This document shows, one piece after another, positions 17,326 to 26,155 of a stretch of 64,000 nt of DNA. The position numbers were made by a program, and so were the translations under genes. The notes beneath the pieces are model-generated. The model worked only from the letters and a program-made list of their open reading frames with translations. It was not told the DNA's origin and ran no database searches. The first letter of the stretch is position 1. Every line of letters starts with the position of its first letter. The stretch is from Chitinophagaceae bacterium UBA1931 (GTDB lineage Bacteria; Bacteroidota; Bacteroidia; Chitinophagales; Chitinophagaceae). The DNA is taken from assembly GCA_002337125.1 (NCBI GenBank), contig DDFJ01000001.1:831597-895596 (forward strand), in the 5' to 3' direction.

Positions 17326-18303
17326 TTGTTAACCATGAGTGTAGGGAAGTTTATATATCAACTGCCAATTGTAAGGTCGCTTGTGCGAATGAGTAAGCGT
17401 TTACGTCCGCCAGGCTTTGAAGGAATTGCACTTTATGATGTGATTGTGTTCTTTTTTAAACAGATGCGTACAGTTGGGTTTAACCAGCGGGCAGCAGCCA
17501 TTTCATTTAACTTTATTATGGCCATCCCTCCTGCCTGTATCTTTTTGTTTTCACTTGTTCCATTGCTGCCTATTGCCGACCAGTTTTACAAAGAAGTGAA
17601 TTCATTCATTCGTGATCTTACACCAAATGCTGCTACAAGAAATATCGTTGAAAGTTTTTTGGATGATTTTTTCCGCAGACCCAAAAACAGCATGCTGTCT
17701 ATTGGTTTTCTTACCTCTCTCTACTTTTCATCAAACGGTGTTTTAGGAATCATACACAGTTTCAACCGGTCGATTCATGAGCATGAAAGCCGGGCATTTT
17801 TTGCATACAGGTGGAAGGCGATTAAACTTACTTCCATGATCATGCTGCTGTTTGCATCAAGTATGATTTTACTGATAACACAGGGTGCATTATTTAACTG
17901 GTTGCTGAAACAATTGAATATTTACAGTGTGGCTATCAAATGGCTGATCATTGTTTTCAGATGGGTAATCATTATAGGGCTGTTTTTTTATTCTATTGCA
18001 TTTATTTACAGGCATGCACCATCAGTAGAAAAGAAATGGAAACTCGTTTCGCCAGGCTCAATTTTAGCCAGCTTTATGATCATTCTATTTACGTTCATCT
18101 TTTCGTTCTGGATCAACAATTTTGCGTCATACAGCATTTATGGCTCAATCGGAACCATACTTATCCTCATGATCTTTATCAACTCCATTGCTACGGTATT
18201 GCTGATTGGATTTGAAGTAAACGTAAGTATTAAATCGCTGAAGAAGCTTTCAGAACAACGGCAGTTGGAAGATGCAGGAAAAGCTCTTCCATCAACTAAA
18301 TAA
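17326..18303 (+). CDS. YihY/BrkB-family inner-membrane protein
   Basis: A 325-residue integral membrane protein of the YihY/virulence factor BrkB family with about six hydrophobic helices. The family pattern FNQRAAAISFNFIMAIPPACIF starts helix 1, and FASYSIYGSIGTILILMIFI marks the last pair of helices. The family was once called ribonuclease BN, a label now considered wrong; its transport or structural role is unsettled. It follows mltG by 24 nt and is convergent with trmH. Confidence 0.88.
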   Translation: MLTMSVGKFIYQLPIVRSLVRMSKRLRPPGFEGIALYDVIVFFFKQMRTVGFNQRAAAISFNFIMAIPPACIFLFSLVPLLPIADQFYKEVNSFIRDLTPNAATRNIVESFLDDFFRRPKNSMLSIGFLTSLYFSSNGVLGIIHSFNRSIHEHESRAFFAYRWKAIKLTSMIMLLFASSMILLITQGALFNWLLKQLNIYSVAIKWLIIVFRWVIIIGLFFYSIAFIYRHAPSVEKKWKLVSPGSILASFMIILFTFIFSFWINNFASYSIYGSIGTILILMIFINSIATVLLIGFEVNVSIKSLKKLSEQRQLEDAGKALPSTK

Positions 18304-18331
18304 GAATTATTAAAGATTTTAAAAACAGGTA

Positions 18332-18952
18332 TTAATCTTTTTCCTGTTGCTGAAGTGCATCAAGATCATCAGGCAAAAATCCCCATTGATCAAGTAATTC
18401 ATTAATGGTTGAATCATCCAGCCGCTGCTGTTTATAATGACCTGCATTTGTTTTTTGCCGCAATGCTTCATAAATACTTACAGCACATGCAACGCTGATG
18501 TTCAATGATTGTATGATGCCCATTTGCGGGATAAGAAAATTACCGTCAGCCATTGCTCTTATTTCTTCACTTACACCAGCATGCTCATTGCCAAAAACCA
18601 ATGCCACACTTTCAGTAAAATTAATATCGTACAGACTTACAGCATCACTGCTTAAATGCGTGGTATAAATTTTTGAATATTTTTTCCTGATGGCTTTAAA
18701 ACATTCTTCCGCATCAGCGTATTGATGAACAGTTAACCATTTGGCAGCACTTGATGAACTCCTTGCTCCCCATTTTTTATGCCGTGGAATTTTATTGGTA
18801 AGTACATAAATTTCCTGGATGCCTACTGCATCACAGGTGCGCATAACAGCTGAGATATTATGCGGATCAAAAACATTTTCAAGTACAACTGTAAGATCAG
18901 GCTGACGCTTGCTTAAAACCGAAAGCAAGCGTTCTCTGCGTTCTGGAGTCAT
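18332..18952 (-). CDS. trmH: tRNA (guanosine(18)-2'-O)-methyltransferase TrmH
   Basis: SPOUT-class methyltransferase that 2'-O-methylates G18 in the D-loop of tRNA. The 206-residue protein matches E. coli TrmH from its start (MTPERRERLLSVLSKRQPDL). It has motif 1 NISAVMRTCDAVG, motif 2 LVFGNEHAGVS and motif 3 IPQMGIIQSLNISVACAVSIYE, the trefoil-knot SAM site. It is the last gene of the minus-strand run from 22860 and follows the membrane acyltransferase gene by 20 nt. Confidence 0.92.
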   Translation of the reverse strand: MTPERRERLLSVLSKRQPDLTVVLENVFDPHNISAVMRTCDAVGIQEIYVLTNKIPRHKKWGARSSSSAAKWLTVHQYADAEECFKAIRKKYSKIYTTHLSSDAVSLYDINFTESVALVFGNEHAGVSEEIRAMADGNFLIPQMGIIQSLNISVACAVSIYEALRQKTNAGHYKQQRLDDSTINELLDQWGFLPDDLDALQQQEKD

Positions 18953-18972
18953 AAATCACAATTAAATCTTCG

Positions 18973-20097
18973 TTACACACGGATATAAATTTTCCTTTTA
19001 TCCATGATGTAACCAATAAGCCAGCAAAATAATGTATAAACAATTGCAAACAAAAGAGAGCTTATATATCCGCCAAAATGATTGAACACATTATTATAAA
19101 TCCAGGAAAACAAGTTTGTTTTCTTATCGATATGTATGTAATTCAAAACAGTTACCAGCAATTCACTCAACAGGTAAATCACCAGCGGATTCTTTCCAAA
19201 CACTTCAAAGAAATATGTCCACTTTGTTTTACCGGCAAAATCAATAACATAAATAATAGCTGAAATGATGATGCAGTCAAGTCCTGTTGTATAAAGAACA
19301 AATGAACTGGTCCATAATTTTTTATTGATCGGGAACACCATATCCCAGAAATAAGCAATTGCAACAAGTGTTACACCTGCAAGCAATAACTTGGATAATA
19401 CTTCGTACGTTTTTCCTTTTTCCTGTATAAACTTCCCAACCATATAACCAATTACCACATTTACTACAGCAGGTAATGTGCTGAACAATCCTTCCGGATC
19501 AAACGCAATACCTTCACCATGATATAAATGGTTATCCCCCATCAGCCACAAATCAATCTGCTGACCAATATTGCCTGTCATTGTAAACTGTTTGCCGGCT
19601 TCACCAAAAAATAATAATACCAGCCAGTAACCAACTAAAAGAATAACGCTGATGATTACCGTAGCTCTCAACTTCAGGAAATGAATCATCAATGCAGCAA
19701 TACCATAACACAACGCAATACGCTGCAACACACCTAAAATCCTGGTTTTTGAAATGGGAAAAGAAAGAATATTTAAATCCTTATCAAGTTTAAAAAACGG
19801 GAACCAGTACATTAAATAGCCCAACAGGAAAATCAGCAATGTACGTTTCAACACTTTTGCTACAACATAACCATCCGATTTAGAAGCCCACTTGAGCATT
19901 ACAAAACTAAGTGCATTTCCTACTGCAAATAAGAAGGAAGGAAATACAAGATCTGTTGGAGTAAAGCCATGCCATGCTGCATGATGCAGTGGTGCAAATG
20001 TGGTATTACCATTTCCGGGTGTGTTTACAATAATCATTAAAAACACTGTCATACCACGAAAAACATCGAGAGCAGTAAATCGCTGATTGTTTGCCAT
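18973..20097 (-). CDS. HGSNAT-like membrane acyltransferase (DUF5009)
   Basis: A 374-residue polytopic membrane protein with about ten hydrophobic helices. It belongs to the family of heparan-alpha-glucosaminide N-acetyltransferase and bacterial NagX: N-terminal LDVFRGMTVFLMIIVNTPG, then HHAAWHGFTPTDLVFPSFLF, which includes the conserved His and FP motifs. These proteins are thought to move acetyl groups from cytoplasmic acetyl-CoA to sugars across the membrane. Its start is only 2 nt after the stop of the oxidoreductase gene, so the two are translationally close and probably work on the same sugar route. The actual acceptor is unknown. Confidence 0.82.
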   Translation of the reverse strand: MANNQRFTALDVFRGMTVFLMIIVNTPGNGNTTFAPLHHAAWHGFTPTDLVFPSFLFAVGNALSFVMLKWASKSDGYVVAKVLKRTLLIFLLGYLMYWFPFFKLDKDLNILSFPISKTRILGVLQRIALCYGIAALMIHFLKLRATVIISVILLVGYWLVLLFFGEAGKQFTMTGNIGQQIDLWLMGDNHLYHGEGIAFDPEGLFSTLPAVVNVVIGYMVGKFIQEKGKTYEVLSKLLLAGVTLVAIAYFWDMVFPINKKLWTSSFVLYTTGLDCIIISAIIYVIDFAGKTKWTYFFEVFGKNPLVIYLLSELLVTVLNYIHIDKKTNLFSWIYNNVFNHFGGYISSLLFAIVYTLFCWLIGYIMDKRKIYIRV

Positions 20098-20099
20098 AT

Positions 20100-21455
20100 T
20101 TAATACATAAAGGGTTTGCCGTTTACCATTACTTCCTGTGTTTGTTCATTAAAGGTTGCTTTGGTTCCTGCATGTACTGCAGCATTCGTCATAATACATG
20201 CTATTGAATGATTATAACCTGCTTCAACAGGGGCATTCGGCTGCTTCCGTGTTCTGATACATTCCATCCAGTTACGTACATGGTTAGATGTAAGCACATC
20301 GCCTCCTGTATTGGCTGAAGCTACAACAGTTTCTGTAATCTCAGAAAGATTTAATGAAGGTAAGAGATTTGCTTTCATACCCATTGCTTCAGCATCTCTT
20401 TGTTGTAAACCACCTTTGGGCGAAATGGTATTGGTGATAAGGTTCAGTTCGCCACCATTTGAGAAATAGATTTCAGATGGGTGCTCGTCGCCGTTATGCA
20501 TACGTGAAGAGAACACAACCTGGAAGCCTTTGCCGCTCTTATCATCACCATAATCAAAAACAGCAGTGGTTGTATCCCAGTTTTTACGGCCATCTTTCCA
20601 CATATAAATTCCACCATTTGCTATTACACTGCGTGGATGTTTCAGTTCGCTGAACCAATGCACTGTATCAATCTGGTGGCTCATCCATTGACCGGGCATG
20701 CCTGATGAATAAGGCCAGAACAAACGATACTCCACATATTTTCTCGGATCAAACGGTTCGTATGGACGGTTAAGAATAAAACGTTTCCAGTCAAGATCTT
20801 TTTCAACAGCTTTTGCAACAAGCGCTGGTCTTCTCCAACGGCCCGGCTGATTTACATTCCAGGTTAATTCAACCATGCTGATGTTGCCAAACTTTCCTCC
20901 TTTAATATAATTGGCAGCAGCAATGTAGTTTACTCCACTTCTTCTCTGCGAACCAATCTGCACAATACGGTTGGTTGCTTTTACTGCTTTAAATGCAGCT
21001 TTGTTATCAGCCATTGTTTCGGCAAATGGTTTTTCAACATAAGCATCGCAACCACCTTTAACAGCTTCTATCGTATGTAGCGCATGCTGAAAATCGGCAG
21101 TGCTGATAAATACCGCATCAACTGATTTTGAATTATACAATGCATCGTTGTTAATGAAACCTGTTATATCATGACCCATTTTATCTTTCAAAAAAGCTAC
21201 ACCTTCTTCTCTTCTTAATTTCCAGATATCGGAAACAGCCACAATATCAAAATTCAATTCCTTGTAATGATTCTGGAAAGAAGGAAACAATGATGTTCTG
21301 AAACGATCCGAAAAACCTACCACTCCTACTCTTACCCGGTCGTTTGAGCCAATGATACGGTTATAACTGCTGGCAGTAAATCCTTTGTTTGCCAGAAATA
21401 TACCTGCACCTGCTAATGCAGATTGCTGAATAAACTGTCTGCGGCTTTTTTTCAT
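20100..21455 (-). CDS. Gfo/Idh/MocA-family oxidoreductase, Tat-exported
   Basis: NAD(P)-dependent sugar oxidoreductase of 451 residues. It carries a twin-arginine export signal (SRRQFIQQSALAGAGIF), which predicts folding with cofactor before export to the periplasm. The Rossmann start is VRVGVVGFSDR (the usual third glycine is changed), and the catalytic lysine is in VEKPFAET (EKP at 141-143). In Bacteroidota many such exported enzymes have tightly bound NAD and act on glycosides, making 3-keto sugars or related products. The neighbouring DUF1080 gene supports that reading. Exact substrate unknown. Confidence 0.88.
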   Translation of the reverse strand: MKKSRRQFIQQSALAGAGIFLANKGFTASSYNRIIGSNDRVRVGVVGFSDRFRTSLFPSFQNHYKELNFDIVAVSDIWKLRREEGVAFLKDKMGHDITGFINNDALYNSKSVDAVFISTADFQHALHTIEAVKGGCDAYVEKPFAETMADNKAAFKAVKATNRIVQIGSQRRSGVNYIAAANYIKGGKFGNISMVELTWNVNQPGRWRRPALVAKAVEKDLDWKRFILNRPYEPFDPRKYVEYRLFWPYSSGMPGQWMSHQIDTVHWFSELKHPRSVIANGGIYMWKDGRKNWDTTTAVFDYGDDKSGKGFQVVFSSRMHNGDEHPSEIYFSNGGELNLITNTISPKGGLQQRDAEAMGMKANLLPSLNLSEITETVVASANTGGDVLTSNHVRNWMECIRTRKQPNAPVEAGYNHSIACIMTNAAVHAGTKATFNEQTQEVMVNGKPFMY

Positions 21456-21501
21456 TTCCGTTTGTTTTGAGATGAACTTAAAATTATTGAATTGAAAAGA
21501 A

Positions 21502-22860
21502 TTAATTGAGTTCTTTGATTTTTATACTTCTGAATGAAACCTTGTTTCCATGATCCTGCAAGAGAATATATCCTGCATCCGACATGCCGAAGTTTGGCCA
21601 AACAACATACTTACTTTTTGCAACAAGTGCATAATAGTATTGAGTGCCACGTTTGTATTCAAGCATCTTCCAGCCATTGAGCCAATGTTCAATACGTCCA
21701 TCAGGATAAACAACAATCATCCCCCTGTTCCATTCGCCAATCTTTTTCCTGGCTCTCGGTTCTTTAATGGAAGGAATCATATCGTACAATGAACCAAGTG
21801 TGCGGTTGCCAATGCTTCCAAGTTTTGCATCAGGATGTTTTTCATCATCCAATATCTGGTATTCAAGCCCGATAGCTGAACCAGAATTATGTTCTGATTC
21901 TGTAACAAAATATTTTACACCGCTGTTGGCAGTATCGGTTAACTTAAATTCAAACTGGAGAATAAATGCTGAGTATTTTTTTTCAGTCACAATATCGCCG
22001 CCATTGGTTGATTCTTTTCCATCGGATGGCAATACAGATAATACACCATCTTTTATTTCCCAGCCTTTTTCAGGAAAATGATCTTTGTAAACACCACGCC
22101 AGCCTGCTGTTGTTTTACCATCCCATAAAAACTTTACACCGTTTTTCTTTTCCTGTTCAGAAATATTATTGGGCAGAAGATTTACAACAAACACTTCATC
22201 AAGAGGTGAAGGTTTGAGATTTGTTGTTTGTATGCGGATATTTTTCCAATAGATTTTTCTGCCTGCATCTTCTGGTTTGCCAATCTGGTGAACCTGCAGT
22301 GCAATAAATCCTTCCTTCGTCATATCATCAACAAGGTTTGCTGCGGGTTTACCATTGAGAAATGTACGGATTGAATTGCCGATACATTCAATTCTTGCTT
22401 TGTTCCATTGATGCAGATGAAACAATGGTTTTACTTCCGGGTTATAATCCATGGGGTAAAGCCAGTCACGCCTTGCTTCATCATAAATACCGGCTGTCCA
22501 TGCACGTGGTGAGGGATCAATTTCAAACTGGTAACCATGCACCCTGCCATTCATGTATTCAGGTTTGCTTTCGCTCCTGAACTGCACACCGGAATTCATC
22601 TGGTCGTCGAGCTTAAATTCAAATTCAAGAATAAAATCGCCATACGTTTTTTCAGTAACAAGAAATGAGTTGGGTTCTTTTTCAACGGTGGTACCTACAA
22701 TCATGTTATTCACAGCTTCAAACTTTGCCTTGCCATTTAAAAGCTTCCATCCTTTAAGGTCTTTACCATTGAACAGCGAAGTCCATTGCTGGTTATTTTG
22801 AGAATACGAAAGTGTTGCGAGACATAATAGAAAAACTGTTGAGAGAAAATATCTAAGCAT
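21502..22860 (-). CDS. Duplicated DUF1080 protein (3-keto-glycoside hydrolase-like)
   Basis: A 452-residue secreted protein with two copies of the DUF1080 (PF06439) jelly-roll domain, at about 25-210 ([20 protein letters not shown]) and 240-450 ([15 protein letters not shown]). Members of this family have been described as 3-keto-disaccharide hydrolases. The start is set at ATG 22860, which gives a clean signal peptide ([20 protein letters not shown]); an in-frame ATG at 22938 would put 26 extra polar residues in front of it. It leads the operon DUF1080, oxidoreductase, acyltransferase, trmH, divergent from the crp-like gene. Confidence 0.85.
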   Translation of the reverse strand: MLRYFLSTVFLLCLATLSYSQNNQQWTSLFNGKDLKGWKLLNGKAKFEAVNNMIVGTTVEKEPNSFLVTEKTYGDFILEFEFKLDDQMNSGVQFRSESKPEYMNGRVHGYQFEIDPSPRAWTAGIYDEARRDWLYPMDYNPEVKPLFHLHQWNKARIECIGNSIRTFLNGKPAANLVDDMTKEGFIALQVHQIGKPEDAGRKIYWKNIRIQTTNLKPSPLDEVFVVNLLPNNISEQEKKNGVKFLWDGKTTAGWRGVYKDHFPEKGWEIKDGVLSVLPSDGKESTNGGDIVTEKKYSAFILQFEFKLTDTANSGVKYFVTESEHNSGSAIGLEYQILDDEKHPDAKLGSIGNRTLGSLYDMIPSIKEPRARKKIGEWNRGMIVVYPDGRIEHWLNGWKMLEYKRGTQYYYALVAKSKYVVWPNFGMSDAGYILLQDHGNKVSFRSIKIKELN

Positions 22861-23026
22861 ATCGTTACGGTTTAAAGTGGATGAAGTTAGATTATTTTGA
22901 ATGATCTGAACAAAAAGAAACTTGTCACTTTTAATCATTTTTCATTCACAATTGTACAAAATATAACTCCTGCGGATAAAATACTTCTCTAATACTGCTT
23001 ATATTGCAGAAAACAGTAAAACCTCA

Positions 23027-23722
23027 ATGAAAGAAAGCAAAAAGATGTGTGCTCCCGGCAGTTGTTTTTTATGTCAGCAGACATTAAAAGACTGGCGACC
23101 TGCTATTGAAGCAAACCGCAAGTGTTTTCATTTTAAAAAGGGAGAACTTCTGTTTAAAGAAGGCGATGCAGTTAAAGGGATGTTTTTTGTGAATCACGGG
23201 TTGGTAAAGATTCATAAAAAATGGGGCGACGAAAAGGAATTGATTCTCCGTATTGCAAAAGATGGCGATATTGCCGGGCACAGGGGTCTTGGCAGCGATA
23301 CAATTTATCCTGTTTCAGCAACAGCTCTTGAAGCAACGGATGTGTGTTATGTTGATCTTGATTTTTTTGAAAGTACTTTAAAAGTGAATCATGAATTTCT
23401 GTACCAGTTGATGATGTTCTTTGCATCGGAATTACAAGAGTCAGAAAAAAGGATGCGGAATCTTGCTCACATGCCTGTTCGAGGACGTATAGCAAATGCG
23501 CTTCTTACCCTGAAGCAGAAATTTGGAACAGATGAAGCCGGCAATATTAATATTATACTGAGCAGGCAGGATCTTGCTTCGTATACAGGTACTGTTTATG
23601 AAACACTGTTCCGTTCCATGAACGAAATGCAGGAAGAAGGATTGATAAAGCTTAACGGCAAGAAAATAAAAATCCTGAAAGAACAAAAGCTCAGGGAAGC
23701 TACTAAGGCAATAAATAATTAA
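23027..23722 (+). CDS. Crp/Fnr-family transcriptional regulator
   Basis: A 231-residue regulator with a cyclic-nucleotide-binding-like beta barrel (about 30-145) and a C-terminal winged helix (about 160-225, recognition part SRQDLASYTGTVYETLFRSM). The N-terminus has cysteines at 8, 13, 16 and 33, with another at 107, which resembles the iron-sulfur ligand arrangement of Fnr in number though not in exact spacing. Redox or oxygen sensing is therefore possible. It is divergent from the DUF1080 operon and may control it. The intergenic region contains the 8-bp palindrome TTGTACAA at 22952-22959. Confidence 0.88.
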   Translation: MKESKKMCAPGSCFLCQQTLKDWRPAIEANRKCFHFKKGELLFKEGDAVKGMFFVNHGLVKIHKKWGDEKELILRIAKDGDIAGHRGLGSDTIYPVSATALEATDVCYVDLDFFESTLKVNHEFLYQLMMFFASELQESEKRMRNLAHMPVRGRIANALLTLKQKFGTDEAGNINIILSRQDLASYTGTVYETLFRSMNEMQEEGLIKLNGKKIKILKEQKLREATKAINN

Positions 23723-23742
23723 ATCACGGTTTGTATAAAAAT

Positions 23743-23773
23743 AAAAAGAGCATTGGTTTCAATGCTCTTTTTT
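23743..23773 (+). terminator. Rho-independent terminator after the crp-like gene
   Basis: AAAAAGAGCATTG (from 23743) pairs with CAATGCTCTTTTTT, giving a stem of more than 10 bp followed by a T-run. It is symmetric and could work in both directions. Confidence 0.8.
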
Positions 23774-23775
23774 AG

Positions 23776-23804
23776 TTGTCGGGATGGCTACCCTGAGTTC
23801 GAAC
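23776..23804 (-). other. Possible tRNA-Pro 3'-end remnant
   Basis: On the minus strand this reads GTTCGAAC, then GCCATCCCGAC. This recalls the T-loop and the acceptor strand plus discriminator of bacterial tRNA-Pro. The spacing between the two parts is 5 nt too long and no D-arm or anticodon arm follows, so it is not a functional tRNA. It may be a leftover of a tRNA or an attachment site at the island edge; chance similarity is possible. Confidence 0.3.
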
Positions 23805-24329
23805 TTTTTAACGGTTGATATTCAAAATATTTTAAAATAACTACATATAATTTTAAAATTTTAAACGGCACATTAACATTAGTGAATATTTTTATCAGCT
23901 TACATAAACTCGTTTATTCCATTTGTAAAGTATACTCGTTCGATTGCATGCTTTATGCAAGTCTCAGCAAAGAAAGATTCTCCAGTTTATACCTTTTTCA
24001 CAGTCATGATTTCTTGAGCTCAAGATAACATGTTACTTGTTTCACAGCGGATATCCTTAATGAAGTTTTCCGTGTACTATTTGACTTTCTTTTCCATATA
24101 ATTCTTTTTAAAAGATGAATAATGGATACACTTTCTGAAAAGTAAGCCTATTTAGTCCTCTTTAAGCTGCCGATTTACATTGAAAAAAATAACTGGATTT
24201 TTAAATGCTAGCTGTAGCTAGCGTTCTCTCATCATATTAATTCATTTTTGTTCATATGTAAACTTTGAAAGTCTGTAAATAACAATAGATGCTAAAAATG
24301 TTTTTTCTCAAACTTAATTTTGCAGTATT
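23805..24329. other. AT-rich spacer without genes
   Basis: About 525 bp with no credible coding region on either strand. The only small feature seen is GCTAGC-TGTA-GCTAGC at 24207-24222, a 6-bp perfect inverted repeat. The stretch separates core genes from the carbohydrate locus. Confidence 0.6.
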
Positions 24330-26117
24330 TCACTTTCTTCTATAATAATTGCGAATTACAGACCATGCCATTTTTTTTATTCCATTTTCAGAAAGCAAGC
24401 CCTTTCTGTTATACCCTCGCTGAAATTGTTGATTCAAACGTACAGGTGATTTATAATCAAATAAAATCCAGGGAGACAACCCGCATAAACCGGGAATATT
24501 TTCAAACATGCGGATTTGATTTTCATAAATTTCCTCTTGATATTCCTCCGTCCATACCGAAACTGTCTTTGCTTTAGTTTTTGTATATCCCGATAAGGCT
24601 TCGCCTCCAAATTCTGAAATAAAAACTGGCTTTGCCGGAAATTTAATTTCCCATCTTGTTTGCATAGGACTACCCTGCCAGGGAATGTACCAGCCAATAT
24701 ATTCATTCACTGCAATTAAATCAGAATAGTTGTAAATGCTGTCCCAAACATTGAACATATTGTTTGAATAATCCTGTGTGTTAGCCACATGGACTATTAG
24801 TCTTGTTGAATCGAGTTTTTTACATTCGTTTGTAATACGTGCAAGAGTTGCATTGCGGTTTAATGTACCGGGATAAGTTTCATTTGAAAGTCCCCATACG
24901 ATCACAGCGCAATGGTTTTTATCCCTGGCAACCATTTCGCTCATCATGGTTTGGATTTTACCTGAAACAGAACTATCGGAGAAATTTATATGCTGATAAA
25001 CGGGTATTTCGCTCCACACCATGATCCCCATTTCCTCTGCCATCTTTATGGTTTTTTCATTATGCGGATAATGTACCAGCCGTACCATGTTGCAACCCAG
25101 TTCCTTTGCTGCAGTCAATAACAACAGTGCATCACTTTCGTTCATACACCTTCTTTTTTTCAATGGATTTTCTTCATGTATGTTAACGGCTTTTAGAAAT
25201 ATTTTCTCACCGTTCAGCAATACATCTGTTCCTTTTACTTCAATATTTCTGAAGCCTATTGTATCAATTATTTTTTCCTCACCTTGTTCAATCAGTACCT
25301 TATATCTCTTTGGATTTTTTGGAGACCAGAGTTTCAAGCCAGCTTTAAACTCTGATACAGCATAACCCATATCATCAGTTCTTAGTTTACAGCTGAAATT
25401 GATTTCAGGTATTGAAAGTTTAATCTCTACATTACTTTCTTTACCATCCAGCTTTACCCAGGCGCAAACAGTGTCGGTACTCCCCTTTTTTAATTGAATA
25501 AAATAATCTTTAATAAATAATTGCTCTGTTGTTATGATAGCTACATCCCTGGTTATACCACCATAATTAAACCAATCGAAACCTGAACCGGGCAGCCCAT
25601 TTTTTATACGTCGGTTATCAGTTCTTACGATAATAGTATTTTCTGAACCTTTGAGCAAATCAGTAATTTCAAATTGGAACGGAGTAAAACCACCTTCATG
25701 TGACCCTAGTTTTATTCCATTAAAAAAAACATCTGCTGTATAATTAACTGCGCCGAAGTATAAGAAATATCTTTCCCCTTGTTTCTTAATTTGCCGAAAT
25801 TGCTTTTTGCACCAAACAACGCCTTCATAATAGCCAAGTTCAGGCAACTGTGAATTAAAATCACCTGGCACATTTAAGAGGCTTCCGCCATTAAAAGAAA
25901 ATTCGGTAAACTCAGTTTTTGCTACAGGCATTTTCTCAAGCCAAACTTGCTTTCCATCACCTGTTCCAAATGGATCAATAATCACCTGCCATTTGCCATT
26001 CAGCATTTTCCTGTCACGTGCTGCGAAATTGATCATTGCAGTTTGTCCAAAACTGTTATGCAGCCATAAAATCAAAATAAAAACAGGTAAGGTAATGTAT
26101 CGTATGTTTAATCGCAT
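24330..26117 (-). CDS. GH2 glycoside hydrolase, beta-glucuronidase-like
   Basis: Secreted (signal peptide ending NSFGQ) 595-residue GH2 enzyme: jelly-roll sugar-binding domain (~35-200), immunoglobulin-like domain (~205-300), then the TIM barrel. The acid/base Glu is in WGLSNE and the nucleophile Glu in FISEFGGEA. The end of the barrel has YNRKG with Asn570 and Lys572, the N-x-K signature that binds the carboxylate of uronic acids in beta-glucuronidases. SVWTEEYQ after the nucleophile also resembles E. coli GUS. It is therefore more likely a beta-glucuronidase or beta-galacturonidase than a galactosidase. Last gene of the locus, 38 nt after the GH42 gene. Confidence 0.82.
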   Translation of the reverse strand: MRLNIRYITLPVFILILWLHNSFGQTAMINFAARDRKMLNGKWQVIIDPFGTGDGKQVWLEKMPVAKTEFTEFSFNGGSLLNVPGDFNSQLPELGYYEGVVWCKKQFRQIKKQGERYFLYFGAVNYTADVFFNGIKLGSHEGGFTPFQFEITDLLKGSENTIIVRTDNRRIKNGLPGSGFDWFNYGGITRDVAIITTEQLFIKDYFIQLKKGSTDTVCAWVKLDGKESNVEIKLSIPEINFSCKLRTDDMGYAVSEFKAGLKLWSPKNPKRYKVLIEQGEEKIIDTIGFRNIEVKGTDVLLNGEKIFLKAVNIHEENPLKKRRCMNESDALLLLTAAKELGCNMVRLVHYPHNEKTIKMAEEMGIMVWSEIPVYQHINFSDSSVSGKIQTMMSEMVARDKNHCAVIVWGLSNETYPGTLNRNATLARITNECKKLDSTRLIVHVANTQDYSNNMFNVWDSIYNYSDLIAVNEYIGWYIPWQGSPMQTRWEIKFPAKPVFISEFGGEALSGYTKTKAKTVSVWTEEYQEEIYENQIRMFENIPGLCGLSPWILFDYKSPVRLNQQFQRGYNRKGLLSENGIKKMAWSVIRNYYRRK

Positions 26118-26155
26118 AATTTAACAAATATCCATTTACAAAAAAAGCTTCAGCA

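Noticed and set aside
18311..18342. Weak inverted repeat AAAGATT/AATCTTT between the YihY-type gene and trmH
   Set aside because: Only 7 A-T-rich pairs with a 15-nt loop, overlapping the trmH stop. Too weak to call a terminator.
22995..23009. CTGC-N7-GCAG inverted repeat before the crp-like gene
   Set aside because: Four-base arms are common by chance, and the sequence is unlike a known Crp/Fnr site.
23776..23850. Complete tRNA gene
   Set aside because: Only a T-loop and an acceptor-like end are present. No anticodon or D-arm can be folded on either strand.
24320..24577. 85-codon plus-strand frame with a TAATTTTG box just upstream
   Set aside because: It overlaps the conserved C-terminus of the GH2 enzyme on the other strand. 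The box match is probably chance in AT-rich sequence.
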